Of a stretch of 64,000 nucleotides of DNA, positions 33,591 to 45,034 are shown in pieces. Each line of letters opens with the position of its first letter. Position 1 is the stretch's first letter. The notes beneath the pieces are model-generated. The model was not told where the DNA came from, ran no database searches, and was given only the letters and a program-made list of their open reading frames with translations. The DNA is from Xiphydria camelus (Eukaryota > Arthropoda > Insecta > Hymenoptera > Xiphydriidae), in contig OY783192.1 in assembly GCA_963678675.1 (NCBI GenBank), positions 18,067,005 through 18,131,004 on the forward strand. The letters run 5' to 3'. Position numbers and translations under genes: made by a program.

Positions 33591-34009
33591 GGCCTATAAA
33601 GGTTAGCGCTCACTAGTCCGGCACGGCGCGGCGCGTCGCGGCGCGGCGATTCTTACCTAAATGTCCATCAATTTTATGGCCGTGCCGTAAATTCAGGTAA
33701 GAATCGCCGCGCCGCGCCGTGCCGGACTAATGTGAACGCTAACCTTAACTCAGACGGTGCGACTTTCCTGCGATAGCAGTGCGATAAAATGGTCGTTCGG
33801 TTGTCATCGAACTGTTGCACTGTCTGAGTTACGCCTACTGCGACAATTCGGTCGGTGGTACCTGCGACGCATTGCCGCGTCTCCGCTACTCTCGACTCTG
33901 TCGCACTGCTGTCGTAGGGAAGTCGCACGTCTGAGTTAGACCTACGACAACACAACGACCGTTTTGTCGTACTGCTGTCGCAGGAAAGTCGTATCATCTG
34001 AGTTAGGCC
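33591..34009. mobile_element. Harbinger-type MITE carrying another MITE in its left TIR
   Basis: The right TIR GATACGACTTTCCTGCGACA (read inwards) corresponds to CGGTGCGACTTTCCTGCGAT on the left. The left terminus GGCCTA-TAA-CTCAGACGG is split by the MITE at 33600-33745, leaving TAA on both sides. TIR wording resembles the MITE at 54979-55292. Its own duplication is not clear (TAC and TTA). Confidence 0.6.
33600..33745. mobile_element. 146-bp GC-rich MITE with TAA duplication
   Basis: Ends AGGTTAGCGCTCACTAGTCC and CATTAGT-type complement ending GTGAACGCTAACCT; the arms continue as CGGCACGGCGCGGCG. TAA lies on both sides (33597-33599, 33746-33748). PIF/Harbinger-type target. Confidence 0.75.
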
Positions 34010-35371
34010 TTAGCTGCATGGCTGCGTACCACGTAAAGGTACCTTCAATATCCATGTTGTTAAATAGTTAAAATCGTTTAAACAATTACAATTGTTTTAC
34101 AATAATTTTTTGTGTCAATAACGTGAGCAAATATTGATATTGAAGAAATAATGTGAGCAAACAAAATCGGGTAGATCAGTTCGTGAAAATCGATGATTTT
34201 TTAAATTAAGTTCGATATCATTCGTGTCAAGATAGATGACATTTGATAACACTAAAGTCACATACACAATAAGTCCTTCTATTTTATTATGAACTAGCTG
34301 TACCCTCACGCGTTGCTGTGGTTTAGTCTGGTTAAATGGAAAAGAAAGAAGAGGGAAATCGTACGTTTCTAATATGTTTAATTTCACAATGCTTGTGAGT
34401 ATACAATATTGAAGTGAAACTTAAGCAAAGGCTGAGGGTAGTGAAATCACGCGAGATGGGACGAATAGCGTCACATCCCCACTCCAGCATTCTCGACCAT
34501 GCGTAATACGGTCGCTACACTCATACACAGCGCAGCCGACCTGCGCAGTTGAGAGACGAGTATTTGCGTGCTTTATCGCTCCGAAATATTATGTTGCCTT
34601 TGCTCTGCAGAGTTTTCTTAGGTTACGTTAATATTTATATCATGACATTTTTACAAAATGCATCAAATGACTTAAATTTGTGTTAATATGTGTTCCGTCG
34701 CAAGGGGTCTTCTACGTTAAACGCGCTAATCTAGATCTAATCTCTACATCGGTCGCAACGGCGATTCGGGCGGTATGTTTCGGTGAACGTGGATTGTGAA
34801 TGCGTTCGCAGTCCCGCACCTTTCCCGGAAGGTTAATTACAGGACAGGTCAGAATGTGCCATTTCCTGCAGTGTCCACGCTAATAGATACCGCTATATTT
34901 CGAATTCTAATCAGCTTTGTAAAGAGGAGCAATGACAAATTCCAATAGATGACCGATTGGGAAATACGACAAAGCGAAAATTTAACAGTACATATATCAG
35001 AAATTGATGAAATGTGTGCTGCTCAATGTGTTTTGGACAATAGTCAAACGATTTTACCGATAGCTATACGCGATCACTTTTTTTTATTGTTCCATTGTCT
35101 GTGCAGATATAGAAATTATTTAAAAGCATGTTTTTACCTGTCACCGGTGTGATATCTAGCATTCCCCTCGCGACTTAGTCCGCGTGAATCACGAAATAAT
35201 CTCATTCTCTATTTTACACCGAAGGAGTAGGTATATAGATAGTAGATATATTAAAACAACGCGCGTATTCGAACGCAATGTTGTGTTAAAATTTCAAAGC
35301 AATCTGTGAAGAACTTTCGGAGACTTAAGATTATGGACAAACGAACATTTAAATTTTCATTTATTTACCCC
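34010..35371. other. Dispersed repeats, no gene recognised
   Basis: Near 34290-34325 the string ACTAGCTGTACCCTCACGCG, then TTGCTG, resembles a terminus seen in many insect repeats, but its partner end was not found. About 34800-34960 is the second copy of repeat G. Remaining sequence shows no coding frame with recognisable motifs. Confidence 0.5.
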
Positions 35372-36286
35372 CTAACCCGTAGTGGTCACACTGGGTCCAG
35401 ATGACCCAAGGCAATTTTTGAGTTTATGTAGCCTTCAAGATATGGTTCAAAATAGAATCTGTGGCACTACCTGTTGTTGTTCGAAGGTACTACAATAACT
35501 TCCAGTGGTTTTCGAAAGTCTGCGTGATATCAGTGCATCAGTAGATATCAATTTGTACGGACGTATTTTATACTGGGGTCAACTAGACCCAGTGTGACCA
35601 TAGTGAGGCAAAATCAGAACGAAACGTGTGCTCAAAAAAATTTTTTTTTTCATTAAAGTGTGATTGACAACGTAAGTATTAGTGCACGTACTGTCATTTT
35701 TTTCTTTTTTGCCAAAATCGGACGAATTTATGCGCTGATTGCGCTGGGCATGAATAGTTTTTCAGTTCCTTTAAATTTGTTTTACTTTTCTTAATGTAAT
35801 TATTAATAAAATATACATTTTTTCTCATGAAAACAGTTTTTCACTTTATTTTACACGTTCAAAACCGACCTATTTGATTTTACGAGTTTCATGAAAATTT
35901 ATATCTTCAAACTGTAAAATGAATATACTTTTTTCACAAAGCTCGTTATAATACTATTTTTTTCTTAAAAGTATACTATTTTGAAAGTAAAACGCAGGAA
36001 GTTTTTTTGCTCTCTCAAAAATTGTAATTTTGATGAATACTTTTGTGAACAATGTCAAATTTCTCGACAAATTTTTTTTTCGCATTTTTTCAATATAAAC
36101 AAATTTAAAAAAGGAGAACAGAACTATTGGATTATAAAGAGGAAGTCTTAAACTAAATTCCAGTTCAAGGTTTGAGTCGATACATTAAAAAAGAACGCAA
36201 ATGGCAACTGTTTCTCTGCGTGGGGTCCATTGGACCCAGTGTGACCACTACGTTATTTTTAGGAGGTGTGACCACTCACGGGTTAA
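35372..36286. mobile_element. piggyBac-like non-autonomous element
   Basis: The right end reads inward from TTAACCCGTGAGTGGTCACA (complement, from 36286); the left end is CTAACCCGTAGTGGTCACAC, one change from TTAACCC. An internal inverted copy (GACCCAGTGTGACCACTACG near 36230) and a third copy near 35589-35603 repeat the motif. TTAA flanks with CCC- termini fit piggyBac. No transposase was found. Confidence 0.5.
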
Positions 36287-36515
36287 GGGAGTAGGTATAT
36301 AAATAGTAGGTAGCCTTAAATTCAATCAATTCATTCATCTTAACGAAATTGAAATACCAGTATAATAGTCAGTATCCTAAGTACACTGAGAGAAAAAAAT
36401 TGTATTCTGAACAATATCATTACGTTTACGGCCGATCTAATAAAATTTACTATACCAATTGGTATTTTTACATATGAGTAAGGTAAACATTACCACACAA
36501 GCATAATGAAGTGTA

Positions 36516-37255
36516 CAGGGTGTCGCATTTGAAACAGTACGGCTGAATAGCTCTTGAAAGAGGGCAGTAATCGAAAAAACTTTTAAACAAAAATTATAGG
36601 GTTCGAAGGAGGACAACTGACACAAAGTATGTTTCGAGCATAAATGCTTATGCTCTGATGCTGTCAGTTATGTTGCATTTTTTTTAATGGCAACCAAAAA
36701 TTTTACTTCTATAAAAGTTATTCCTTTTGATGAGACAAATTCAGACATACCGTATTTTATGTCAATCTACACATTTTTTATGCAACCGGTTGCGATACCG
36801 TTCCTACAATCGAGCGGCAGCTCGATATCCACCTCGACATTCTCTTAAAACCAGTAAAACATCCACTACTTCACTTGCTGAATAAACCATGATACGCGAA
36901 ATCATTTCCAAAATTGTCAACTCAATAATGGTTCGATTCGTACTGACTGGAAAACAATCAAACTTAAGGTACAACAGGTAATTTGCATAGATAAAAATGG
37001 ATAGATTGACATAAAATACGGTATGTCTGAATTCGTCTCATCAAAAGGAATAACTTTTGTAGGAGTAAGATTTTTGGTTGCCCTTAAAAAAAATGCAACA
37101 TAACTCGCAGCATCAGAGCATAAACATTTATGCTCGAAACATACATTATGTCAGTTGTCCCCCTTCGAATCTTATAATTTTTATTTAAAAGATTTTCCAA
37201 TTACTGCCCTCTTTCAAGAGTTATTCAGCCGTACTGTTTCAAATGGGACACCCTG
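36516..37255. mobile_element. TA-flanked CAGGGTG-type palindrome, copy 3
   Basis: Starts CAGGGTGTCGCATTTGAAAC and ends GTTTCAAATGGGACACCCTG; TA on both sides. Arms of about 265 bp, loop about 36786-36990. The interior is unrelated to copies 1 and 2 apart from the terminal 10 bp or so. Confidence 0.88.
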
Positions 37256-37265
37256 TATAGGATTT

Positions 37266-37417
37266 CGGCTGCCACATTCCAAAACACAGTATCTAACATT
37301 TTTTTAGAAATGAGATTTTTACCCCACGTAGATACTGTGAAACATAGTATCTACTTGGTGCAAAAATCTCGTTTCTGAAAAAAATGTTGGATACTGTGTT
37401 TTGGAATGTGGCAGCCG
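37266..37417. repeat. 152-bp hairpin
   Basis: CGGCTGCCACATTCCAAAAC and GTTTTGGAATGTGGCAGCCG are perfect complements; the arms continue almost to the centre. It lies 10 bp from palindrome copy 3. No clear duplication. Confidence 0.8.
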
Positions 37418-37617
37418 ATTTTGTTAGAGTAAATTTTACCACATTTTGTGATGATGAAATGTCGCTATACTGAGAAAAATAACTTGGTCGATTTAACTAA
37501 AACCCTGGAGACGGTGACTAAATCGGTTGATGAAATACGAATCTTCAATCTGTTTAGTTAAATTAACCACTTCTTGGTTGGAAGAACTAATCATTTGGTT
37601 AGAACGACTAAATACAC

Positions 37618-39229
37618 TTGCGTGCATAGAAATCGGCCCACTGTAAACTTTTGACTTTAACTGTATTTATTTTAGAAACTATTAATCAGATCAAAAAAAG
37701 AAATATGCTGTTTGAAAGATAATTTAATATGCTTTAATATGAGGTTAAATTTATTACAATTTATTTCGGCGTCTTAGGCTTAACATAGTGGAATTAATGC
37801 ATGAAGCAAATTAACTTTTTTTTTAACTAAAAGAAATAGGGTTATTGACAATTAACAACTTAAGACTTATAATTTGTAATAATCGGTATGACCCCCCTTG
37901 CCCTAATAACATCTTTTATACGATTAGGTATAGATCTAATCAAGTTCGCTATTGTTTCTTATGGGATGTTATGCCACTCTTCTTCTACTGCAAGAATAAT
38001 CTCTGGGATCGAGGTTGGGGCACGCGAAGTCTAGTGCGAATTCTTCGTTTTAGCTCATACCATAAATGTTCAATAGGATTTAGGTTGGGACTGCATGCTG
38101 GCCACTCCATAACCCGAAATTCGACTTCTGTAATGTAATCTTGCACGATTCTTTTGGTGTGCGGCTTCGCATTGTCATGCATAAAAATAAATTCGTCTCT
38201 AATGTAGTCGACGTAAGGTACCACATGAACTGCTAAAATCTCCTCGATGTACCTAGCACCCGTTAAACCTTTTCTCCCGTGACCATGGTCGCCCGTACGG
38301 ATGAAAACAGGGTCTGTTCATGCTTCCATAGAATTTGCTCCCCAGATCGTGCAGGAACCACCTCCATAAGCACTCCGCTCTTCCATACAGCATTCTGCAA
38401 ATCGCTCTTTTGGTCTCCGGTACACTTTTCTTCTTCGGTTGCTACCATAGAGGCATATTCTGGTCTCATCTGAGAACAAAACAGACTCCCATTGTTCCAA
38501 TGTCCAATTCAGATGATCCCGTGCCAAACGCAGGCGTGTTTGACGATGAGCTGGGGTGAGTTTTAGACCAGTCGCAGGTGTTTTAGGGATCAGGTTACTT
38601 TCCTGCAGTCTTCGTCTTACTATCCACTGACTAATAGCCACTCTTCGTACTTCACGGAGCTGTTGTTGCACTTGAATCGCATTAAGGCGGCAATTTCTTA
38701 ATGTTGTTGACACAATAAAGCGGGCATCACGAGCCGCTGTAAATCGCTTTCTGCCTTTTCCAGGTCGTCTATGAAAGGATCCAGTCTCTTGATAACGTTG
38801 GCACACTCTTCGAACCGCTGCGCGTGTCATATCCAGTTGTCGAGCAACAGCTCGCTAGCTAAGCCCATTTTCGATTAAAGCAATAACTTGGGCGGCTTTT
38901 TGCGGTGTAGTATGTATTAAACTAACACACTTGAAAACTAATCAAATTATGAAAAACGAATAATGTGCACATTTTAATTGCGAAGGCAATAATTTCAATC
39001 TTTCACAAGTTTGTTATTCTCGTTATAACCACCACATAAACACGTTTCATTGGTTTACCGGTTGCTACGCATATAAACGATAAGCACTCTTGACAAATTT
39101 AAACTCACATTAAAGCATATTAAATTGTCTTTCAAACAGCACATTTCTTTTTTTGATCTGATGAATAGTTTCTAAAAAAAATATAGTTAAAGTCAAAAGT
39201 TTACAGTGGGCCGATTTCTATGCACGCAA
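37618..39229 (-). mobile_element. Tc1-like transposon with long TIRs
   Basis: Long inverted ends: TTGCGTGCATAGAAATCGGC (37618) and GCCGATTTCTATGCACGCAA (to 39229), continuing with ACTTTTGACTTTAACTG and TTTGATCTGAT-type sequence for about 140 bp. It encloses a minus-strand transposase relic. Size (1.6 kb) is normal for Tc1. The TA duplication could not be placed with certainty. Confidence 0.8.
37860..38918 (-). pseudogene. Tc1-like transposase, frameshifted
   Basis: N-terminus HTTPQKAAQVIALIENGLS, a stop, RAVARQLDMTRAAVRRVCQR (first HTH), then RPGKGRKRFTAARDARFIVS (hinge and second HTH) and QWIVRRRLQESNLIPKTPAT. Core: WESVLFSDETRICLYGSNRR (first Asp), FIFMHDNAKPHTKRIVQDYI (second Asp), WPACSPNLNPIEHLWYELKR (third acidic residue, intact E). 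The C-terminus, after a frame change, reads IPNRIKDVIRARG and ends TNYKS. Frame changes also lie between the first and second Asp (38225-38330). The initiator is lost (ATA). All three catalytic residues survive. Confidence 0.92.
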
Positions 39230-39589
39230 TTTTATTTGATTCAACTGCCCAGTATTCTGATTAGACTAACTAAAAGCGTTTTGCTAGATGTTTTTCGTCA
39301 TGTTGACCTAATCATTTATCTCAATATTGCTAAGCACTTCTCGAGCGTAATTTTTATTGCATTGCACGTCAGTCACATTAGAATATTTACTTATAATTTT
39401 GCCAAAAAACCCAGTTCTGACAAAGAATCTTTTGTGAACATGCCAAGAGAAAATGTAGGTGAAGTTATTAAATCTGCTTTTTACACATTAATAAAAAGTA
39501 GTACATAATTAACAAGAACTGAAAAGCATTTATTTGTGTATAAGAGTCTCCTTGAAATTCAAATACCCAAATCGTAGCAGATCTGGCAC

Positions 39590-39670
39590 CTTATTTCAGA
39601 TAGCCAAGTGGTTTAAGGAGTCCACCGTCAGTCTAAAAGATCCCAGGTTCAAATCCCAGTCAACCGGAGG
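39590..39670 (+). ncRNA. tRNA-derived (SINE-like) Pol III promoter fragment
   Basis: Contains an A-box-like TAGCCAAGTGGTTTAAGG and, 33 bp further, a B-box-like GGTTCAAATCC, the spacing and sequence of an internal tRNA promoter. I cannot form a good T-stem or acceptor stem, so a decayed tRNA or SINE head is more likely than a working tRNA. It abuts BC copy 3. Confidence 0.45.
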
Positions 39671-40610
39671 AATTTTTACCGGGATTTTTAATCGTTGGGA
39701 TATCAAGAGACACAGCAGTGTCTCGCGGCATGTTCGTTCATCTAGTCTCGGCGTCGAAGCGAGCACTCGTGTATCTATACGCCACAAATATCTACCCCCT
39801 GCACCCCTCAATTTTTACATCGAACTTTCTCAATAAATATATGGTTATAACCAAAACTATGCTTAGTTACGCCATATAAATTGATTATTCTCTATTGATA
39901 GAGACCAGAATAAATTTGATAAGTTACATATTAACAGAGATTCGTCCTTAGCAACGCGAAACCACGCCCCTTGCCCGTCAAAGTCGAGAATCCGATTTCT
40001 CGGGCGATATATATATGTAAAAATGTCACAAAAATTCCGCCTGTCTTCGGCGGTATTCGGCCATGGTCGGAAATGTGTACACAGATGCGGCCACACGCAT
40101 ACGCCATCAAAAATGTATGTGAGAGTGTGTGAGAGAATATATTCCTTGAATATTTAGTTGTTTTTCAAAATTTAAAAATATTTCCATTCGCGAAACGATT
40201 TCCCTCGCATTTTTTCGATCCTCGGACGCGCTTGTTAATAAAAAGTACAAATTCAGTGTAATCGGAGTAGTGAATCTCAATAGTGGTGAATGTGACAGAC
40301 GCTCTGACAGCTAGCTATTATCAAATCGTTTAAATTTTTTTTTAATAATCAAGACAGTGCACGGAAGCAGTGTCATTTTTCTTTGGTTGCTGGTGCATGA
40401 AGAGCAGGAAAGGAGACATCTGTATCTCGGAAGAAGTGGCATCAGATAAGTAACTTCCTAACTGACTGTCTTAACCTCATTTTCATCCCTTATACAGAAC
40501 AAATATCTTTGTGGTTATTCTATTTTTCTTTTTCAGCGCCATACGAGAACGGGACGGATTGGTGGAAATTTGATTTTTCTTCGCAGTCAAAAATCAACCT
40601 AGGTAGAAAA

Positions 40611-41045
40611 GAATTCTCTAGAATTGCGGTACAATGCCACGGTATGAATATCAGGTTCTACCAACATGACATGCTTCGACAAGGTCTGTATCAACTTTAG
40701 CGGTATATTGGGGGCACTGCACTAATCCTCTGGCACATTTTTCTATCTGGGAAAGCATATTATTATGGTAGTACAGCTGTACAGCGTTCCGATAATATAC
40801 CGTCTTCCCGTACTGACAGTATACATGCATTTTACCTCCAATATATGCCGGAATTAAAAATCTCTAGAACTCTGCGGTACAATGCCACGGTAGGAATATC
40901 AGGTTCTACCGACATGACATGCTTCGACAAGGTCTGTATCAACTTTAGCGGTATATTGGGGGCACTGCACTAATCCTGTGGCACATTTTTCTATCTGGGA
41001 AAGCATATTATTATGGTAGTACAGCTGTACAGCGTTCCGATAATA
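40611..41045 (+). repeat. Direct duplication of about 260-bp period within BC copy 3
   Basis: GGTACAATGCCACGGTA and the following 150-180 bp (to CAGCGTTCCGATAATATA) occur at about 40628 and again at about 40888; an inverted version lies at 41150-41300. A related single version is at 12688-12800. Confidence 0.8.
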
Positions 41046-41541
41046 TATAATTGGAACGTTTAATAATACGAAAGGGAAAATATATCGATAAAGAAAAGAT
41101 AATAAAATAATTACTTCATTATTGTAATCCAATTCTATCGTATCTTCTACTTTTCTACCACGGCTTTCCCAGATAGAAAAATGTGCCACAGGATTAGTGC
41201 AGTGCCCCCAATATAATGCTAAACTTGATACAGACCTTGTCGAAGCATGTCATGTCGGTAGAATTTGATATTCCTACCGTGGCATTGTACCGCAGAGACA
41301 GTTCTAGAGATTTTTAATTCCGGCATATTAGAGGTAAAATGCATGTATACTGTCAGAGTATGGGAAGACGGTATATTTCTACATATTGGAGAATCTAAGT
41401 CGTGGGAGAAGAACAAATCATCGGAGTAACTACAATATCGGGGTAACTATAATACTTTATTTCTATTTTTTTTCTCATCGGTGCTTGCCCTCTGCCTTCC
41501 TACTACAAGTTTCGATTTATATACTAAATTTTATTTTATTT

Positions 41542-41766
41542 TTAGTTCATCGCCTTCACTCCATCGCCTTCGACTTCTTCTACCCAGTGAGGATTTCTCA
41601 CGGACCAATAGTGGGCGTTGTGATTATTCACTAATCCTTCGTTGTAGAATTTCGATTCATCTGTGAACAAAATCTTCTGACGAACGAGGGATCGTCCACT
41701 TGCCGTTCCAAAGACCAGTCGGAATAGTTCATTCGTCTCGAGCTGGATTTGCTTTCTCCGGTGCAT
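41542..41766 (-). pseudogene. DDE transposase fragment in BC copy 3
   Basis: Open minus-strand stretch MHRRKQIQLETNELFRLVFG, then RQKILFTDESKFYNEGLVNN, HNAHYWSVRNPHWVEEVEGD and a stop. ILFTDES carries the first catalytic Asp; the HYWSxxNPHW block is characteristic of an insect IS630/Tc1-type DDE_3 family. Versions with other frame breaks at 21237-21480 and 21962-22184 indicate one ancestral transposase for the BC family. The remaining catalytic domain is missing. Confidence 0.68.
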
Positions 41767-42330
41767 GTATGTACTTCATTTTAAAAGGATGAACATTCTT
41801 TTCTATTTCTTATAGTCTTATTCTCTCTAGGAGAGCATCGATGTTCCACTGCTCTCGTATTCTTTCAGGTCTTTCTAAAATAATTATAGAAATCACATAT
41901 ATAATTCAGCTCTGACAAGTACAATCTTATCGAGCTGTCTTATTGAGCTGTTTCTTTCAATGTAATGATTCCAAAATGTTTCTATAACGTTTTGCAACTT
42001 TGTGAATTTATCGAGAAAGATATATTTCTAACATAGGGTAGTGTTCAAAAATATTGCAAAATATCGCAAGAATATCAGAAAAATTACTTGTAAAGACGTG
42101 TTTTATGGGATGTAATTTCTTAATTAAATATTTGTTAAGATAATTTAACATAAATCTCACTTTCGTAATTTCTGTCGGTTATGAGACTGCTGGATTGCCG
42201 TACCTTTCGTCCAATATTGAAAATAAATCTTCTCAAGACTGAATACGACTTGGGCATGTTTCAGCGTACAATTAGCTAGATCCAGCTCGACGAATGAACT
42301 ATTCTGACTGGTTTTTGGAACGGCAAGTGG

Positions 42331-42749
42331 ACGAGCTTTACAGCTGTTTCGCTGCCGTGTTGCCAAGTCTCTCACCGTTAATATGGCGTGCTAATGGTTT
42401 GCGAAGTCAAAACGAATTTCATGACAATATTACGTTGCAACTATACGGTAAAACCCAATTTACTTATTTTTTACATAATCCTTAATATTTCATCTGTCAA
42501 ATTACTAGTCTTTCAAAGTCTAAAGTTGGCGGAATGTGTGTTAAAGTCAGTGATAATCTACCTTAGTACAGTCGTCTGCCATAAGGCGATATGTTAAAAG
42601 TGGTCAACTTTAGAATAAAATAACGAAGAAACTATAGACGGTCTATATATTGATCAAATTTTCGTATTAGTTGTGTAAAGTATTCGTGTATATCATATAA
42701 AAAAATTAGGGCTGTAAGTTGGTTTTCGTCTGATAGTCGAACCTCCTTA
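42331..42749. other. No gene recognised
   Basis: AT-rich sequence between BC copy 3 and a repeat D fragment. No repeat partner or coding motif was noticed. Confidence 0.4.
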
Positions 42750-42984
42750 AAGCAGGAATAGTTGGAACGAAAAGCCCATATTGTAATGAAAGTACTATGG
42801 GTACTATGGATGAAGGCGCTCGCTGACAAGACTGACATTCTCCGATGTCCATCGAGTCATCTTTTTACGGACAGGACACGAGTTAGATCCTCTTCGGTTG
42901 CACCTGTACGAGATGATATGTCAGAAAATCGTGAGTTTTTATGAAAATCTTCTAACCTACTCGTTCTGCAGTAATACTTAATAA
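42750..42984. repeat. Half arm of repeat D
   Basis: Contains GATGTCCATCGAGTCATCTT and CTACTCGTTCTGCAGTAATA as in both full D copies, then passes directly into the flank of foldback module A4, the same D-A junction as at 19338-19420 in inverted form. Confidence 0.78.
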
Positions 42985-43008
42985 TAAAAAATTATTCTCC
43001 TACATGTA

Positions 43009-43219
43009 CACCCGGGGACACGGCATCTGTCGCTGGTGACTGTTTTTAAACGTTATTTTTAAACGTACTAACCAATAATTAATAATCCTCATGCTTTCAT
43101 TAACGAGAGTAGACGCCACCGTAGCTAATGAGCGCATGAGAATTAATTATTCATTGGTTAGTACGTTTAAAAATAACGTTTAAAAAAGTCACCAGCAACA
43201 GATACCGTGTCCCCGGGTG
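43009..43219. mobile_element. 211-bp TA-flanked MITE (CACCCGGGG ends)
   Basis: Starts CACCCGGGGACACGGCATCT and ends AGATACCGTGTCCCCGGGTG; TA on both sides. It interrupts the module A flank: the uninterrupted sequence (TACATGTACATATTCTCC type, inverted) is present near 19370. A decayed second copy starts at 54109. Confidence 0.85.
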
Positions 43220-43259
43220 TACATATTCTCCCGATGAATAAATTCCCAAAAGTAGTGAA

Positions 43260-43613
43260 ATCCCCCACAAAAAAAGATCCTCTGTAAAAAAGGCAGCATG
43301 TTCATTCAGTGCCAACAAAAATTGATACGTAAAATACTTCCCAAAAAAGATTTGAAATCAATTAAGATCGCCATGTTCAAGATTTATACATAAAAAGTAA
43401 AAGGCATCATTTGAAAGGAAAATTATTGTAAATCAAGTTACTAAAAAATTCGGCTAAAAAATGTATTAAAAAATTTTAATAAAAAAAACTTGCCGCGTTT
43501 TTTTCTTCAAAATAAAAAATTCAGACACCAAATTATACTCCGTTTATGCACTTATGATTTTAAATAAATTCATACACTTATTTGATACCAGCAGTATATA
43601 GTGGACAAAATAT

Positions 43614-43616
<3 letters not shown>
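43260..43616. repeat. Foldback module A4, truncated at the microsatellite
   Basis: Left arm of the A foldback (CCCCCACAAAAAAAGATCCT, etc.) followed by loop sequence up to GTGGACAAAATATGAA, where (CT)n begins. The second arm is not present after the gap, so the copy is truncated or the assembly is broken here. Confidence 0.75.
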
Positions 43617-43682
<66 letters not shown>

Positions 43683-43882
43683 NNNNNNNNNNNNNNNNNN
43701 NNNNNNNNNNNNNNNNNNNNNNNNNNNNNNNNNNNNNNNNNNNNNNNNNNNNNNNNNNNNNNNNNNNNNNNNNNNNNNNNNNNNNNNNNNNNNNNNNNNN
43801 NNNNNNNNNNNNNNNNNNNNNNNNNNNNNNNNNNNNNNNNNNNNNNNNNNNNNNNNNNNNNNNNNNNNNNNNNNNNNNNNNN

Positions 43883-43933
<51 letters not shown>
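43616..43933. repeat. (CT)n microsatellite with 200-N assembly gap
   Basis: CT units at 43616-43682 and 43885-43933 surround 200 Ns (43683-43882). The true tract length is unknown. Both open frames reading through here are Ser-Leu or Arg-Glu repeats and are artefacts. Confidence 0.97.
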
Positions 43934-43937
<4 letters not shown>

Positions 43938-45034
43938 CACCCGGCGGTATATACTGAATTTTAGGTTGGACAAATTCCGTAATGATTAGTCAAAGTAACG
44001 GATACAAAGAAATGTACTAGAGTACCATTACGGAAGAGCAAGGCGATCCCTTAATTATTTTTTCCATTTTTGTCGATTCAAACAAGTTCAACATATCGAA
44101 ATAAGAATTCTAGATACTTTTTCTGATTCTTATTTTAACCGGGAGAATCTACACTTTAAGTCGCCGTTAAGTTTGAAATGTTTCGCTAACTTTTCGTAAA
44201 GTTACATCGAGTAGAACAAAATACGGGAAATATGACATTTTTAATGTAATCTTAAAATTGATATTATGCCATCAAAATTGGTATAAAATTGAAAAGCAAT
44301 AAGTACATCACAATGGGCAAATTCCAATCTTTCGATTGACCAGGAACTAAAATTTATATGATAATAATTAGTTATCTTTTGTCATGAGTGTCCAAAATTG
44401 GTGAGAATGGTTTTTACTTTCGCACTGAATAACTCAGTGAAAAAAAATCACAGAATGATTTGCAAAGAAGCAAATTAAAGCAGAAGAACTACGCTTTATA
44501 ATACAGTGAACGAAACTTGGTTACGATTTTCTTTGCACTCCGTGTGCGTTGCCATAGTTGAAGAAAAATCGTTTCATTTGTGAGTGTCGCTTTTCAATTA
44601 CATACATTTGAAATTAATAAAAATTTTGGAAATCTGAAAAATGATTCTGGAATCTAAGACTTCAACCTTCAAAATGCTCAGTTGGCGATTGAAATAGTTT
44701 CATTTTTGAGTGATCCCTTAATTGTTTTGCGAAATTTATTTCCACTTTCAAGTCCCCAAGCGCTTTCCAATCACCGTCAAGTCAAAAGGCGTGTACTACG
44801 TAGAGACGATAACGGTTTCGTACACGCTCTGCTCGCTTCTTTAAATAAAAAATAATTAAATTTAAAGTTTTAGTGATATTAAGAATTATTCAATAATGTA
44901 ACCATACATTTAAGGAACTGAATAAATTTTATTAATAATCAGTACATACATTTACTTTTATTTTCGATTGAGTTGACTTGGAGGTCTTAAGTGTACAGTC
45001 GAAATAAGGGCCGTACGAGGGTTAAAATAAAATA
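43934..45034. other. No gene recognised
   Basis: AT-rich, apparently unique in this window. No coding frame longer than about 50 residues with recognisable motifs. Confidence 0.45.

Larger units (their letters stand above)
39704..42330 (+). repeat. Composite repeat BC, copy 3
   Basis: Starts CAAGAGACACAGCAGTGTCT and follows copy 1 through the CTCGGACGCGCTTGTTAATA block (near 40214), the intron-like interval (about 40448-40539) and a duplicated block, then runs through the DDE transposase fragment (41542-41766) to a GACGAATGAACTATTCTGAC block near 42288. It is the most complete copy. Confidence 0.78.

Noticed and set aside
43578..43989. 131- and 135-residue Arg-Glu / Ser-Leu open frames
   Set aside because: They translate a CT/GA microsatellite and 200 unknown bases.
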